A stretch of DNA of 64,000 nucleotides from the NCBI RefSeq assembly GCF_905475465.1, contig NC_062250.1:8640501-8704500 (forward strand), read 5' to 3'. Of the stretch, positions 32,369-43,937 are shown in pieces. The translations under genes and the position numbers were made by a program. This DNA comes from Pieris napi (lineage: Eukaryota; Arthropoda; Insecta; Lepidoptera; Pieridae). The stretch's first letter is position 1. Each line of letters begins with the position of its first letter. Below the pieces are notes generated by a model. That model ran no database searches. It was not told where the DNA came from and saw only the letters and a program-made list of their open reading frames with translations.

Positions 32369-34126
32369 TATGAGCAATAAGATGTACTGCCTCCTAACAA
32401 CATTTTCGATTTTTAAATTTATAACTTGCGAAATGTAGAAAGTATATGAAGCCTGTTTTGTTTTTTTTATTAGTAGGTTCAGGTAATTTCGATTTTTAAA
32501 TTCAATTCTATATTCAAATACTTTGGAATATCGCGTAAAACTTGAGGTTGAATGGTACGCCTCAATTTTAAATAAATTGAGGCGTACCATTCGAGATAGT
32601 TTTGATTATATTTCTTCTATCGAGCATAAGTGGGTAAGGGTAGGTGATTATTCGGGGCTACATTTGGGTATATTCTATAGACGCCCATCAGCGCTGGGAC
32701 TGATTAAATGGCGGCCGGGGTCGTTAGGACCCCGCGGAAATTTGTTTTGACCCGCCTCTTCCAAGTAAATAGCTGTTAAGTTAGCTGGATTCTATTATCG
32801 CGGAACTCAAGCCGCAAGTTATTTGGAGGATTGCCCGGGTTTTTATGAAGGGAAGTGTAAACATTTGTTTGTATAAAGAAAAATATAGCTGTTGATAATT
32901 CGTAATGAACATTAAAGTGAATCATACATAAAAGTGATAATGCATTTTAACAGTACTTAATTAGAACTTTGATTATAATTTCTCGCAAAGATAAAATATG
33001 CCAAAACTATTAGAATTTGTATGGAAATTGTTCAGATTTCAACTGCTGACACATCTCATGTCCTTCCAAATCTTAACAGCTGAAGATGCGCAATACACCA
33101 ACAGCTCACTAGAATAATATCATGTATGTGTGAATAGGTGTAATTAGTATTTAAGATTACGTATTTGAATAATAAATCAGATTTGAATATTGCTCTGTCT
33201 TATTCATTTCTCGCTTCCTCTCAAAGTGGCGAAGACTACTTCAAGCCCTTAATTATCGTGGTGAACCTGCCCGATAGCTTTGATATAATCCCACCACCTC
33301 GAACCTTTGATCCTACCCGTAGGGCTCCGTCAGTTACCTTAGGTCTCTTGGTGCAGACCTCACGTACTTATTTATATATTCACTATTTATGTGTTAGCGT
33401 ACGTCTGTAGGGCTTAGGGATCCGTAGGGTTGCTAGGTTCTTACGTCTCACCCTCTCGTATATTTAGTTATCTAGTGCAGTTTGCTCATACATACATTAC
33501 ATGTATATGTAAAGTGAAATATGTATATATTTCACAGTCCACTGACTAGTAAGCTGTAATTAAATTATGTTTCTATAGAAAATCTACGACTTTTGGCTAT
33601 GACTGGTAGATTGCATCTAGACGTGCTATTAAAATGATTCTTACAAAGAAATGCTATGGATTTAAGCCACTCACTTGTTCCGCTGTGAGTTCTTGGTAAA
33701 TATAATTCCAATATTTGCGGTGAGGGCTGCTCGGTTTGAATGACAAATGTTAGTCGTTACTCGTACGGTAATGTAATGTTAACATTGAGATCACTTCGTT
33801 GTTCACACAATGAATACTTGATTCGCTGTGTTCTTTGAAAGAGTTTAGAATAATGTAGCTATTCTATGGTTAATGCTTCAACGAATCCAAACACTTGCAA
33901 ATTTAAACTTGATGTAGAAAAATTAAACAATACAAAAATAAATTGAGAGCTAAATTCTATGTCGAACCGAATTATTTCTCGTTTTTTTCCTCACAAATAA
34001 AAGAATGGATCGTAGCAGTATTTAAAATGTCATTTACAATACTAACAAGTTCACAAACATTAAGAGTCTGTTTCACAATGTACGTATAAGTGCTACATAA
34101 GTTCCAAATTAGCTATTTATTACTTA
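32369..34126. other. Mostly unannotated, with one perfect hairpin
   Basis: Apart from the hairpin at 32550-32592 and a small GGGGTCGTTAGGACCCC stem near 32717, no repeats or coding sequence were recognised. Confidence 0.3.
32550..32592. repeat. Perfect 19-bp inverted repeat
   Basis: GAATGGTACGCCTCAATTT and its exact complement around a 5-nt loop. It is not linked to any recognised element. Confidence 0.8.
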
Positions 34127-34514
34127 CTAGCTGGCCTGGCGAACATCGTACCGCCTAACAGTCGATTCTTTGTTTTTTTTTAATACTTATTCTGCTATTC
34201 GGGACACCGGTCTAGCTAGTAAGATAAAAAAAAGAAAGTTGATAATACAAATACTTTTTTATTAATTATGTCAAAAAATAAAAAATTACCTTCCCGGAAC
34301 CTGCCTTGAAATATTATTACGAATATTTTGAATGGGAATATAGAAAAGTGTTGTTTTTAGACTTTTTCACTCAATTTTTTCTAATTTTTCTCTCCGTAAG
34401 AACTATCCTCGTACTTCAAGGAATATTATAAAACAAGAATCAGACAAATCGGTCAAGCCGTTTTCATGTTATGTCGTGACAACGGAAAACGGGTTTCATT
34501 TTTATATATATAGA
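34127..34514 (-). mobile_element. Non-autonomous Helitron
   Basis: The minus strand starts A|TCTATATATATAAAAATG and ends GGCGAACATCGT-type sequence inverted to CTAGCTGGCC at 34127, next to an A on plus (T on minus). Same subfamily as 31298-31720, in inverted orientation about 2.4 kb away. Confidence 0.85.
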
Positions 34515-35375
34515 TTGGTAGGATAAACACAATTGTTGCGTTTCACGACTGTCAGATAGCGCTATTCGTAACATAAAGTCCATCATAAGTTAAGAGTCCG
34601 ATGAATGTCAAATAGTACAATTTATCTTCCAAATAATTTATGTGTTGCATAGCTATTTGGTACTTTATCCATACATTGTGAAACAGACCCTTAATCTTCA
34701 TTTTAGCTGGTGTAACTAATAATATATATAGCAAATGAAATCATCTAGAAGGAATATTCGAGTGTCAAAAAAGGCCCTGTAGCGTGTCAGCGCTGGTACT
34801 CTGTATATTTGAGCAATTAGCAATGAAGTAGTTCCCTCAATATTGGGATTGTGGGGTAACACATGAAATGGAGTTCACAATTGATAACCCAAATTATAAT
34901 TTTAATTTTGTAAAACAATCTTGACGATTTAAAATAACCACGGAGACTTTTCTGCCTGCAGCAGTGTTTCCATCCATTATTAAGTGTTGCCAGCCCTTCA
35001 GAATATTAAATATTTAATTTTTTACTCAAGTGACAGGTTTTAGGAAGATATCATCAGAAAATTGTTAATGAATCACAGTAAGTAAATTTTCAAAACATAT
35101 AATGAAAAACGTCGAGTCCATTTTCGAATCCCCTTTAACATTTACTTTGCCCTGTGAGGCGACAGGTTCACGTCGGGAAACACTGGGTTAGAGGAACCGA
35201 TCACTATCCTTCCTCCACACCAGTTTTTGTCGGGTCTCTAGATTTAATTTGGCAGTTAATATACATTAAGAAGAATTACTGACGTTCATAAGTTTTTGAA
35301 CTTTTTGTCGCTCTTAGAAGCTTCAGAATACCATGGTTTAGATGCCTTTTTAGCTTCGTTTATCAAAAACAGCTG
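34515..35375. other. Unannotated sequence
   Basis: No recognised repeat or coding region. Confidence 0.3.
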
Positions 35376-35866
35376 AGATGCCTTTAGGCGCATGAGGGTA
35401 AATTTTTATGAAAACGTTACGAAGATGCGCAGCATTTTTGTCGAAGAAAAGGGAGAGAGCGATTGAGACCGATTGAGAGAGAGTAAGAAGGGCGAATTAC
35501 CTTATAGAAATTCTATTTTTAAAATTAAAATTTCATAACGAGAATTTATGAAATATTAGGATTTTATATTTTATGCAAAATAATTTATTGAAATCTCAAA
35601 TGACGAATAGTTAATTACAATGCCAAGTGTTTATATCGAAAAAATAAATTTTAAAAATTCGATTTGTAATATGTACCTATTAATTAATCGACACTTTAAA
35701 TATAATGACAATTACATTAATTAAATTCCTAACATATCTTCCTTCTTCCCTCCCTCTAAGTCTCGGAAATATAAAGTTTTAGATTTGTATAAATATGAAC
35801 AAGACTTAAAAATTTGTTTGCCAAAGAAGTTTCACTTCTGACATGTGTACTTTGTACGCACGCTCT
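35376..35866 (+). mobile_element. Family A element, first of two in tandem
   Basis: TTTAGGCGCATGAGGGTAAA near the start; GAGAGAGCGATTGAGACCG and AGTCTCGGAAATATAAA in the interior; CCAAAGAAGTTTCACTTCTG then ACATGTGTACTTTGTACGC at the end. It matches the inverted copy at 43938-44437 along its length. The first ~20 bp of the 5' palindrome are missing here. No coding region. Confidence 0.65.
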
Positions 35867-36330
35867 TTTTGAAGTGAAACTTCTTTATCGACGTATGGGT
35901 GAAATTTTGTAGCAAATCGTCATGTTTTTCGGTTACGCGCCATGTTGCTTTTTGAAGTCAAACTTCTTTATCGGCGTTGGAAAAATTACCGTCACATTTT
36001 TCGGTTACGCGCCATCTTTTTCTTGTCCCTACCACGGTTGATCCGACGAGATTAAAAGGCATTAATAACAAAAAAATATAATAATGATAACAATAATAGT
36101 AATAATTACAATTTATGAAATTCTGTAATAATCTTACTAGTAATAAGATAAAATGAAATAATTGTATTTGTATTCATGTCTATGATGATAAAAGCCTTTT
36201 TTTAAACTTTATCTAATTTAACTTTATTTAACCAATTTCTGTAAAGTTGCATATAGTAGATCATTTTTCGAAAAATAAGGTCATAAAGAAGTTTCACTTC
36301 TGACATGTGTACTTTGTACGCACGCACTTT
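35867..36330 (+). mobile_element. Family A element, second of two in tandem
   Basis: Begins TTTTTGAAGTGAAACTTCTT, directly abutting the end of the previous copy. A partial start repeat recurs at 35949 (TTTTTGAAGTCAAACTTCTT). It ends AAAGAAGTTTCACTTCTGAC then ATGTGTACTTTGTACGCACG. The interior differs from that of the first copy. Confidence 0.65.
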
Positions 36331-36627
36331 TTTTAAAAAGTGAATGATTGCACAATTACGTTGAAAACAACGTATATTTGTCCAGCCACAATATTTACCG
36401 GCACACAGATTGTGCGTGATGCCCGGTGGCTTTAATGTATGCGGCCGCTAATGAATGCCCGGTTCACCGTATTTAACAACGATTAAACGATTTACGTGAT
36501 AAATATGAGGGAACATGTGTAATGTGTATGAAAATTTTTCCCCTGCTGACTTGTGCACGATAATTCTGTTGGGATTGCAAATGCAAAATGACTACGGATT
36601 TTAATGTTATGTATATAATTATATGGA

Positions 36628-36785
36628 GCAGTGTTGGCCTAGTGGCTTCAGCGTGCGACTCTCATCCCTTAGGTCGTAGGTTCGATCCCAGACTGGGCAC
36701 CAATGGACTTTCTTTCTATGTGCGCATTTAACATTCACTCGAACGGTGAAGGAAATACGACTAGTAGTAGCGCCACTGTGTTTTT
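36628..36785 (+). mobile_element. SINE-1 with internal deletion
   Basis: A well-kept head (GTGTTGGCCTAGTGGCTTCA, GGTCGTAGGTTCGATCCC) and early body up to GAACGGTGAAGGAAA, then a direct jump to TAGTAGCGCCACTG. About 130 bp of the body are missing. Confidence 0.8.
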
Positions 36786-36924
36786 AAATTTTATGTAGTA
36801 CTCAAAAGTTAGCAAATAGTTTCTGTGTATGGGTACAGTAGAAGCGCTTGCTGCATTGGATCACGCTCAGTACAGCAACACACTCGTCAAGTTAAATAAG
36901 TAAATCTAGTTAATTTTGCCGTTA

Positions 36925-37062
36925 AATATCATCATCAGTCTCTTTATTTGGTCCATTTCTGGACGTAGGCCTTCATTTTCTTCCAGTACGCCCTACAGTG
37001 ACCTCTGGTTATACTAGGAGTCAACAGTCCTTGACGATGTCGTCTTTCATCAACTATGAAGC
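36925..37062 (-). pseudogene. RTE-like LINE C-terminus fragment
   Basis: The minus strand retains DDIVKD, then by frameshift a YW-K-K-AYVQKW-like block (ACTGGAAGAAAATGAAGGCC, TACGTCCAGAAATGGACC) and a TGATGATGA tail. It parallels the end of the copy at 18625. Confidence 0.55.
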
Positions 37063-37741
37063 TAAATATGTTTCTCCAAAACATAAACTTGGCCTTAGTT
37101 TCTTAAGAACAAGCCAGATATATTTGTATTTAATATTTAAATGAACAGTTTAAACGATTACATACTAAAATACATAACTAACTTTTAGAAGAAATTGCAA
37201 TGTTTTTATATGATATTATCAACCGAAACCTGCGGATCAGCCATAAAACTTAAATACTGCAGCCCATGGACACCATCTCTTTCTTCTTTATTTTGTATTC
37301 TAATCACTTCAAGAGTGTAATAAACATTCCAGTAAAAATATTTATACTCCAAGTACACATCTACAGTTCCTTGTTTATATTTAGTTCACTCCAACAATAA
37401 AACAAAATTAATTTCTAATACTGAAAATCTAAATCAATCAAAACGGTTGACATACACTTGAGCTTCAATACCAGCGATTCGATAAATCAAGTCCAATTCA
37501 TTTAAATATATTTATTGCACATGACAACCCTATATCACCCGTATCGACAATGCCGGGAACGGCTTAGCCGAATTTATATGGAATTTTTATAACCGCCATC
37601 TATCTATGGGGATTTGCGACCTCACGTTTATTTTGAAACACATCTACGCGTATTAAATATCTGCGGAAGCGCTTAAATTTCTGGGTTAAGTAATAAATAA
37701 TTTGTGGCAAAACAAATTGCGACAAAGACCCTTTCTAAAGA
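37063..37741. other. Unannotated sequence
   Basis: No recognised repeat or coding region. Confidence 0.3.
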
Positions 37742-38013
37742 AGTCTTTTTTTATTTTTATGATTGGACAATTCACACCAATTGACCTAGTCCCATGCTAA
37801 GCTGGTGAAGCTTGTGTTATGGGTACTAGGCAACGGATATACATACATATTATAGATATATAGACATATAAATACATATTTTAACACCCAAGACCTAAGC
37901 ACAGCACCAAATGCTCATCACATCGATGTTTGTCTCAGCCGGGGATCGAACCCGGGACCCATGGATTCGCAGTCAGGGGTACTAGCTACTAACCACTAGA
38001 CCAATGAGCCGTC
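37742..38013 (-). mobile_element. SINE-2 copy
   Basis: Inverted copy of the 16561 element: GGGGATCGAACCCGGGACCC (B box), GGTACTAGCTACTAACCACT with a short insertion near the A box, and GCTAAGCTGGTGAAGCTTG in the body. Confidence 0.88.
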
Positions 38014-38229
38014 TTTGCTATATTTGTATCGGTTTCTTTGATAATTTTTCGAATGCCAAGGCTAAACATATCTTTTTCTGTGTTAATTGCGAAGATACTC
38101 ATTGGTGCACCGGGATTCGAAGGACCTCATACGTCAAACTTTTATATCTCAGAGAAATTCATATTATAGGTACTATGACATTGGTATTGGGAGACATGTC
38201 AAGAACTAAATTTAGCAGTTACGTGAGAC

Positions 38230-38515
38230 TGGCTGCAATCGGATTAATACCTGCAGCTGAGTTTCATCATCGGACGTCGAGGCAGAAAAGGAAACTCCAG
38301 CCGTATATCCTCGACGTCCGTCGTTCCACAAATAAGCGTAAGGCAAATTTTGCCACGCACCATCACTATGTGGAACCAGCTGACTATTGAAGTATTTCCG
38401 AATCAATTCGACTTATTATCCTTCAAAAAATGAGCGTATCAATTCTTAAAAGGCCGGTAATCCACTTGCGAGCCCTCTGGCAATGTGAGTGTCCATGGGC
38501 GGCGGTATCACTTAA
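38230..38515 (+). mobile_element. LINE 3' end interrupted at a TTAA
   Basis: Follows the main LINE from CTGCAGCTGAGTTTCATCAT through TGTGGAACCAGCTGACTATT and GCGGCGGTATCACTTAA, then stops where other copies continue CATCAGGTGAGCC. The break lies exactly at TTAA (38512-38515), where a piggyBac-like element starts. Confidence 0.85.
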
Positions 38516-39030
38516 CACGTTCACTGCGTAACAGGCCGATATCTGCCTGCCGCGGTATTTCCGCTGGTGCGGACGAAGAAATCTATGTCCCTCTCGCTGG
38601 TGCGTAACGATTATCTCAGGTGTTTGTAAAAATTCGACAGGGACAAATATATATTTCATCTTGCGGTCAAAATTGTAGGTTTTCCCCGTCAAAACATAAC
38701 GGCAGGCTTTTATCGACCTACCACGCACTGACGCTGCTTTGCATCCGCTGAGTGCGGCAGTGGGCCTATTTCAGCCCGCCCTCCCAACAGGCAGCTGGCG
38801 ACCCGATACCGTACAGAGCGCGCGCCCGACCAGTTAGTGTTGTGCTATCTAACTGATCTAACATAGCGTTCGATATTATCAACGATGGCAAGCAATACAA
38901 GAAAAATAAAAATTTTGGAAAATAGAGTAATTCGCCTTGTAGTTATTGACAGTGATAGTGAAAGCAGTGAAGAAATATTTTCCACTAAGAAAAATAAAAA
39001 GGATTTCTGTTAAAATATACCTACATATTT
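38516..39030 (+). mobile_element. piggyBac-like 5' end (truncated)
   Basis: Starts right after TTAA with CACGTTCACTGCG, followed by GC-rich subterminal sequence repeating GCTGGTGCG (38564, 38607) and CACTGACGCTG/GCTGAGTGCGG blocks. A short acidic ORF (38885-39013) then opens and ends. The TTAA target, the subterminal repeats and the DSDSE-type N-terminus suggest piggyBac. The transposase core and the other end are missing; a Helitron begins at 39038. Confidence 0.45.
38885..39013 (+). pseudogene. Possible piggyBac-like transposase N-terminus
   Basis: A 42-codon frame, MASNTRKIKILENR then VIDSDSESSEEIF, ending in a stop. An acidic serine/aspartate-rich N-terminus followed by a lysine-rich stretch is common in piggyBac-like transposases. 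The DDD catalytic domain is absent. Too short to be certain; chance is possible. Confidence 0.35.
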
Positions 39031-39037
39031 AATTACA

Positions 39038-39346
39038 TCTAATATATAAAATTCTCGTGTCGCGGTGTTTGTAGTTAAACTCCTCCGAAACGGCTTGACC
39101 GATTCTCATGAAATTTTGTGTGCTTATTGGGTATGTCTGAGAATCGGACAACATCTATTTTTCATCCCCCTAAATGTTAAGGGTAGTCCACCCCTAAATT
39201 ATTATTTTTTAATTTTTAGATAAATTATTTATTTTTTTATGATACAGCATTAAAAAATACATACAACCCCTAATTTTCAACCCTCTACGATCAACCCCTA
39301 TTATAAATGATATACATGGTAAAATGACGTTTGCCAGGTCAGCTAG
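39038..39346 (+). mobile_element. Non-autonomous Helitron
   Basis: A|TCTAATATATAAAATTCTCG start, GCCAGGTCAGCTAG|T end. Nearly identical along its length to 49008-49321, including CGGCTTGACCGATTCTCAT and TTTTTCATCCCCCTAAATG. Non-coding. Confidence 0.88.
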
Positions 39347-39774
39347 TAAAAATATAAAATCAATAACATATTAATATCTTGATGAAAAATCTCTAATACA
39401 AAAAGCAATTTATGAAAATAAAGATCCTGTTCGTCCCTTGGGCCCTTCCGTTCGACTTGACGTCGCAAATTGGCCGAACCCTTACATCAGATTTATTGAA
39501 GCTAATAAAACGAAACTACGCGCTACAAGGTCAACGACCCTCATAGTCGACCGGGATTTAGGAAAATCACACAAAAATTATATTTTAAAATAAATATAGT
39601 TTAAAAAAACTAAAAAACTCGCTTTTAAAGCACATCAAACTAAAAAGTGAAAAATAATTCCTAATTTAGGCTGAAAATGGTAAAGAACAAAAAATACTAG
39701 TTTTATTGTGAAAAAGTGTGGGTTGCTCGATAGACGAAAAATATGGCACAGAGCGCCAAACTATATATAACTAT
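39347..39774. other. Unannotated sequence
   Basis: No recognised feature. Confidence 0.3.
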
Positions 39775-39905
39775 GTATGTATTTTCCACTTTTTAGTCCT
39801 AGCAGCAATACGTGTTGTCTCAATTTAATCGTAGTGCTTTGTGGACAAAGTTTGAATTAAATCTGTCCGTTTAAAGTGTGTCAAAATCGAGTCCGAAGGA
39901 GTCGG

Positions 39906-39936
<31 letters not shown>

Positions 39937-39965
39937 CAGGTGAAGCTAATATAAAGCGTGTAAGA
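39775..39965 (-). repeat. Interspersed repeat carrying a (CATA)n microsatellite
   Basis: Inverted relative of 13510-13660: AAATCTGTCCGTTTAAAG, TCGAGTCCGAAGGAGTCGGT, then CATA repeats (about 39907-39939), then AGGTGAAGCTAATATAAAGC. Confidence 0.7.
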
Positions 39966-41111
39966 ACACCCAAAATATGTCTATACCTTATTATATAACT
40001 ATAAAAATAATAAAACTAATGCAATTTTTTCAAGGCAGTTTGAACTCGCTTCAGTTGTTTAATCAAATCCGGCTTTACAAAAAGAAAACACTTTAATCAT
40101 TAATAATAAAAATCATTCTAAACACTGAGAGTAATTTTTAAAATTATTAGATTATTCTAATTATATCCGTTGTAGTGCTGATTTCGCATCGCATCAACTG
40201 ATGAAATTTGTATAAATATATAAATACTTGTAAAGTATTATGGTAATAATAGTTAGTCTCTATAGAACATGCTCATTTGGATTGAAGTCAGACCTTCAGG
40301 CTGGCTAATCTAAACGACGGATCCCAACTTCTTGCATTACATTCACTTCCAAGTCACCAGAACGGTGCGGGCGAGCCGAGATATAAAATCGGCAATAACC
40401 GACCGTGTATTTTAAAGAATTCATCAAAAATGAATACTAGACTAAGTCATACAATTAAATTTCCTTTAATTAACTGAAGTTAACCTTATAATATAAATTT
40501 CCTTAGATGAGTTTGTTGTTGTCGATATTTTAGAAAGCACACACTATTCACCTTCGTCAACGAAATGAGTAATAATAATAATAATTTATTTATTGCAAGA
40601 ATATGGTACAAAATGTTAATTAAGGTGATACAATCGTAAATCGTCAGTAGTGAAGCAACCGAAACTTATTTGCTATCTTAAAAGTTATGGTACCAACAAC
40701 TATTGTGTTATAAGCAACACTATATATTATACGACACTACTTCTATTGTAAACATACGCAGCATATTAAAAATTTAATAAGTATGTGTATTTGAAATATA
40801 AATGAACCGGATATGTCCTTATGACGTCACGGTCTCCCCAGGGTTTCCACGCGGAGGGTAAACGTAGATAATACTGCATTACTGGGACGACGTGATCACA
40901 ATACACCCGGGAGACATAGACAATTTAAGGAAGAATCACGGGAGCAACTCAATTTTCAGTATAATTTAAAGTCATATTGTTCTTCATAACAATTTAGGCA
41001 ATTATTAGGTATATTTCAATTAAGGTAGTGAGGTTTTTTTATTATTAACAAATTATATAGTGAAACATTTCTCTGTTTTTATTTGTTTCTCTGTTTTAAC
41101 AATAAAAATAG
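39966..41111. other. Unannotated sequence with a TGACGTCA palindrome
   Basis: Contains (TAA)n-rich sequence near 40570 and TGACGTCA at 40822-40829. No repeat family or gene recognised. Confidence 0.3.
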
Positions 41112-41204
41112 TAAAATGACTGCTTCACGACTGATTTGAGCGCGACCGCCGCTTCGAAAACTGCTGTGAGAGTTCGAAAAGTGAGTTACAGAATCGCAAG
41201 GCAG
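41112..41204 (+). mobile_element. Half MITE of family M1
   Basis: Only the right arm of the M1 foldback is present (AAATGACTGCTTCACGACTG to AGTTACAGAATCGCAAGGC). The matching left arm is missing, so it cannot fold back. Confidence 0.8.
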
Positions 41205-41375
41205 TCGAGCGCTTTTTAAGGCCACGCACCAACTCTTTGTGGAACTAGCAGCTAGTAATTTACTAGCAGCTTGTAGAGTATTTCGAAACCAATACGACTA
41301 CGGAAAGCGTGGCGTTGCAGTTTATTTAAAGTGCCTGTCTGCTTCTTCATGTTTCATCCTGTCCCATAAAAAATA
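41205..41375 (+). mobile_element. LINE 3' end, divergent subfamily
   Basis: GCGCTTTTTAAGGCCACGCA, TTTGTGGAACTAGCAGC and GAGTATTTCGAAACCAATAC follow the order of the main LINE. The start resembles that of the copy at 20560. It abuts the half MITE. Confidence 0.55.
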
Positions 41376-41904
41376 ACACTGTTAATTCTTTCCTGTATTC
41401 CGACTACATTTTTACGAAATTCCTTTATATTTTAAATGTTGAACTTCTAATCCAATTTTGACTTAGGTTCACAGTTGCTACGTAGGAATTTATGCAATTT
41501 ACTTTTTATTTTATGTTCTAAAGTTTAAAAATTATTTGAACACTTAAAATAGATAATTAAACTAAGTAAATGCGTAAGCAATGTTTACTCCCGCCAGGGA
41601 GGGGTTTAATCTCATGTCTTATTCATGTCGCACTGCGTTCGCGTTCTCGTGCTACTGATACTATGGATGTATTCTCAATATTGGAGTATTACCTTTTTAA
41701 ATATATTGATTTATTTACATACTCAAGTCTACGAGTAAGCACATTTTTAAAAAATAGAAAAATAGTATATCTAAAAGCCACTAAAATGTATGTAACGTAT
41801 ATTTTATTAATTGTATCTTTGAATATAGTTGTTGCACACTGCGACGCAGCAAAGAAGTGTGTCGATCGATATTTATTGTAAAGTAGGAGGAATACCTCAT
41901 CTTC

Positions 41905-42012
41905 ATTTGAAAAGGCCGGCAACGCACTCGCGACACCTCTGGCATTGAGAGTGTATCAGTTAACATCAGATGAGCCTGCTGCCCGTTTGCCCCTATTGCC
42001 CCTGTTATATAA
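41905..42012 (+). mobile_element. Short LINE 3' end
   Basis: AAAAGGCCGGCAACGCACTC, GCATTGAGAGTGT and TTAACATCAGATGAGCCTGC, ending at GCCCCTGTTAT. Confidence 0.8.
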
Positions 42013-42229
42013 ATATATACCATGGGCATTCACAATCAGGCTCGAGATCGTGAATGTTATGTAGGAGCTTCTTAATTATCGTTAAAATATAAATGTCTTA
42101 AAATTTGTTTAATTTGTAAGACACAGTCGGTCTATGATCGCATTGCTGGACTTTCGTAATATTTTTAGTCTAATAAATAAGGCACGGAATAAAATAATAA
42201 TAATATTATATTCCGGGATAGTCAAAGTC

Positions 42230-42365
42230 AAATCATATATTTGAATTAGACCACCTAAAATGGCATCTTTGAACGTCAAATAAAATATAAAGAAGATTCT
42301 AGTTGCCCCTTCCAAAAGGTTTCGTGTGGAGAAGAATGGGCAAGAAACTCCAAACTTACTCTTTT
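42230..42365 (-). repeat. Interspersed repeat (family X)
   Basis: GTCAAAGTCAAATCATATAT, then TTTGAACGTCAAATAAA, then GAGAAGAATGGGCAAGAAAC and CTTACTCTTTT. Same order as at 52105 and 4330. Confidence 0.55.
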
Positions 42366-43427
42366 AATATAGGTTTACAACATTTTGTTTACATTAGTTA
42401 AATAATTATATATGAAAACAATGTACTCTTAGAATATCTACTATACTAAAATAAATTATATACAATATGTTCCTCATATATTTACAAATATCGAAACCGA
42501 TAATTTTGTATTGTAGTGATGAAAGAATATTTGAAATCTAACCGAATAAACATACATTTATAATTATAATACTTAGCAGTTGCGTGTTTGCGTATAAAAC
42601 AATTAACATGTTTCGTAGGAAGTTAAACATTCACAACAAAGTTGAAGGAGTTTTAGAGGAAGATTTAAATCATAAACTTTGCCATTTCCCCAGCTATTGT
42701 TCGTCGCAACAATAAAACAATAAACAACTCTGTCAGTGGGCAAACGGCTCCGCCCTGGTGGTACATTGACTAATGAGGCTTTGTGACAACATCGCTAAAA
42801 ACTGTTTCTATAAGGAAGAATCAATATCGTTTATTTTTTCTCAATATTCGCACACTTAGGCGGATAATAAGAATAATAAAATAATAATAATATAGAGTAT
42901 TTACAATATTCTTAACCTACAATTATTTATATTTAATTTATAAATGTTAGAACTGAGACCTATTGGGAATTAAATAATCATAGACAAGGCAAAGCAGGCT
43001 CCACTGAACGAAAAAAAATATTAAATGTAATATTTTAAGGTAAAACCTCCAATTATGGCAGTGTATCTTTCATTTTATTATTATTATTATCCGTAAAAGA
43101 AAACAATCTTGTACAACCTTTCAACTGCAATAATTAATATTTTTAGATTACATCTAGATTTCATCTACCTAAACACCTTATGGTGGTGGTAGAGCATGGT
43201 TCCTCTCCAATTACTGAAGGTCGGTAGATAGTTCATTGACAATCTAAGTAATTGTTCGACTGTTTTGACCCATGTACACTCTCGGATGTTCCGTAGACCA
43301 GACATTTTGCGTCTACCAGGCATTGCCCGCAATTTTTTCCACCACTATTGATGCACCTTATATCGCACCAGCGATATGTTTTTGAAGCATTCATTCTTAA
43401 ACCCTTCAAGTCACGTTGTATGTTCGA
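42366..43427. other. Unannotated AT-rich sequence
   Basis: No recognised repeat or coding region. Confidence 0.3.
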
Positions 43428-43764
43428 TATGGACTCCTAAACTACTGAACCGATTTCAATCAAATTTGCACACCGTATGCAGTTTGATCTAACTTAAGAG
43501 ATAGGATAGCTTACATCTCAATTTATACCAGCAATATTATTTTATTGCAAAATATTTGTTTATTATTCGAAAGTCACAATTCTAACAGATGGCGCTGTGT
43601 TGAAAGTACCAACGTTTCACATAAGCTACAATTTAATGGCATAACCACCAAAAAAGCATGGTGGTCTCCATGACTGGTGTTCTCCTACCATTTCCCTTGA
43701 ATAGTTTACTACTATGTAATATAACAAAAACCTTAGCCACAGCAACGCTTGGCAGGTCTGCCAG
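43428..43764 (+). mobile_element. Helitron-like element (degenerate)
   Basis: AAACTACTGAACCGATTTCA and CACAATTCTAACAGATGGCG are typical internal blocks, and it ends GCTTGGCAGGTCTGCCAG|T. The 5' limit is unclear. Confidence 0.5.
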
Positions 43765-43937
43765 TTTCATATATAAAATATTTAAATTGAACCGTGTGTA
43801 ATTACGGCTATCATCAAAAAGCGATTCCGATGGGACGAGACACCAGTATGAATATAAATAACACGAGCGTGCTTCGAGTAGCAAGTGCGGATTAGTCAAA
43901 TACATACAACTGGGTAAAAATAAGAAATATTATATAA

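Noticed and set aside
39900..39945. CRISPR or satellite array
   Set aside because: It is a simple (CATA)n microsatellite within a dispersed repeat, with no spacers.
41570..41881. 103-codon frame with a hydrophobic C-terminal segment
   Set aside because: AT-rich, low-complexity codon use, with a competing frame on the other strand. No evidence of coding.
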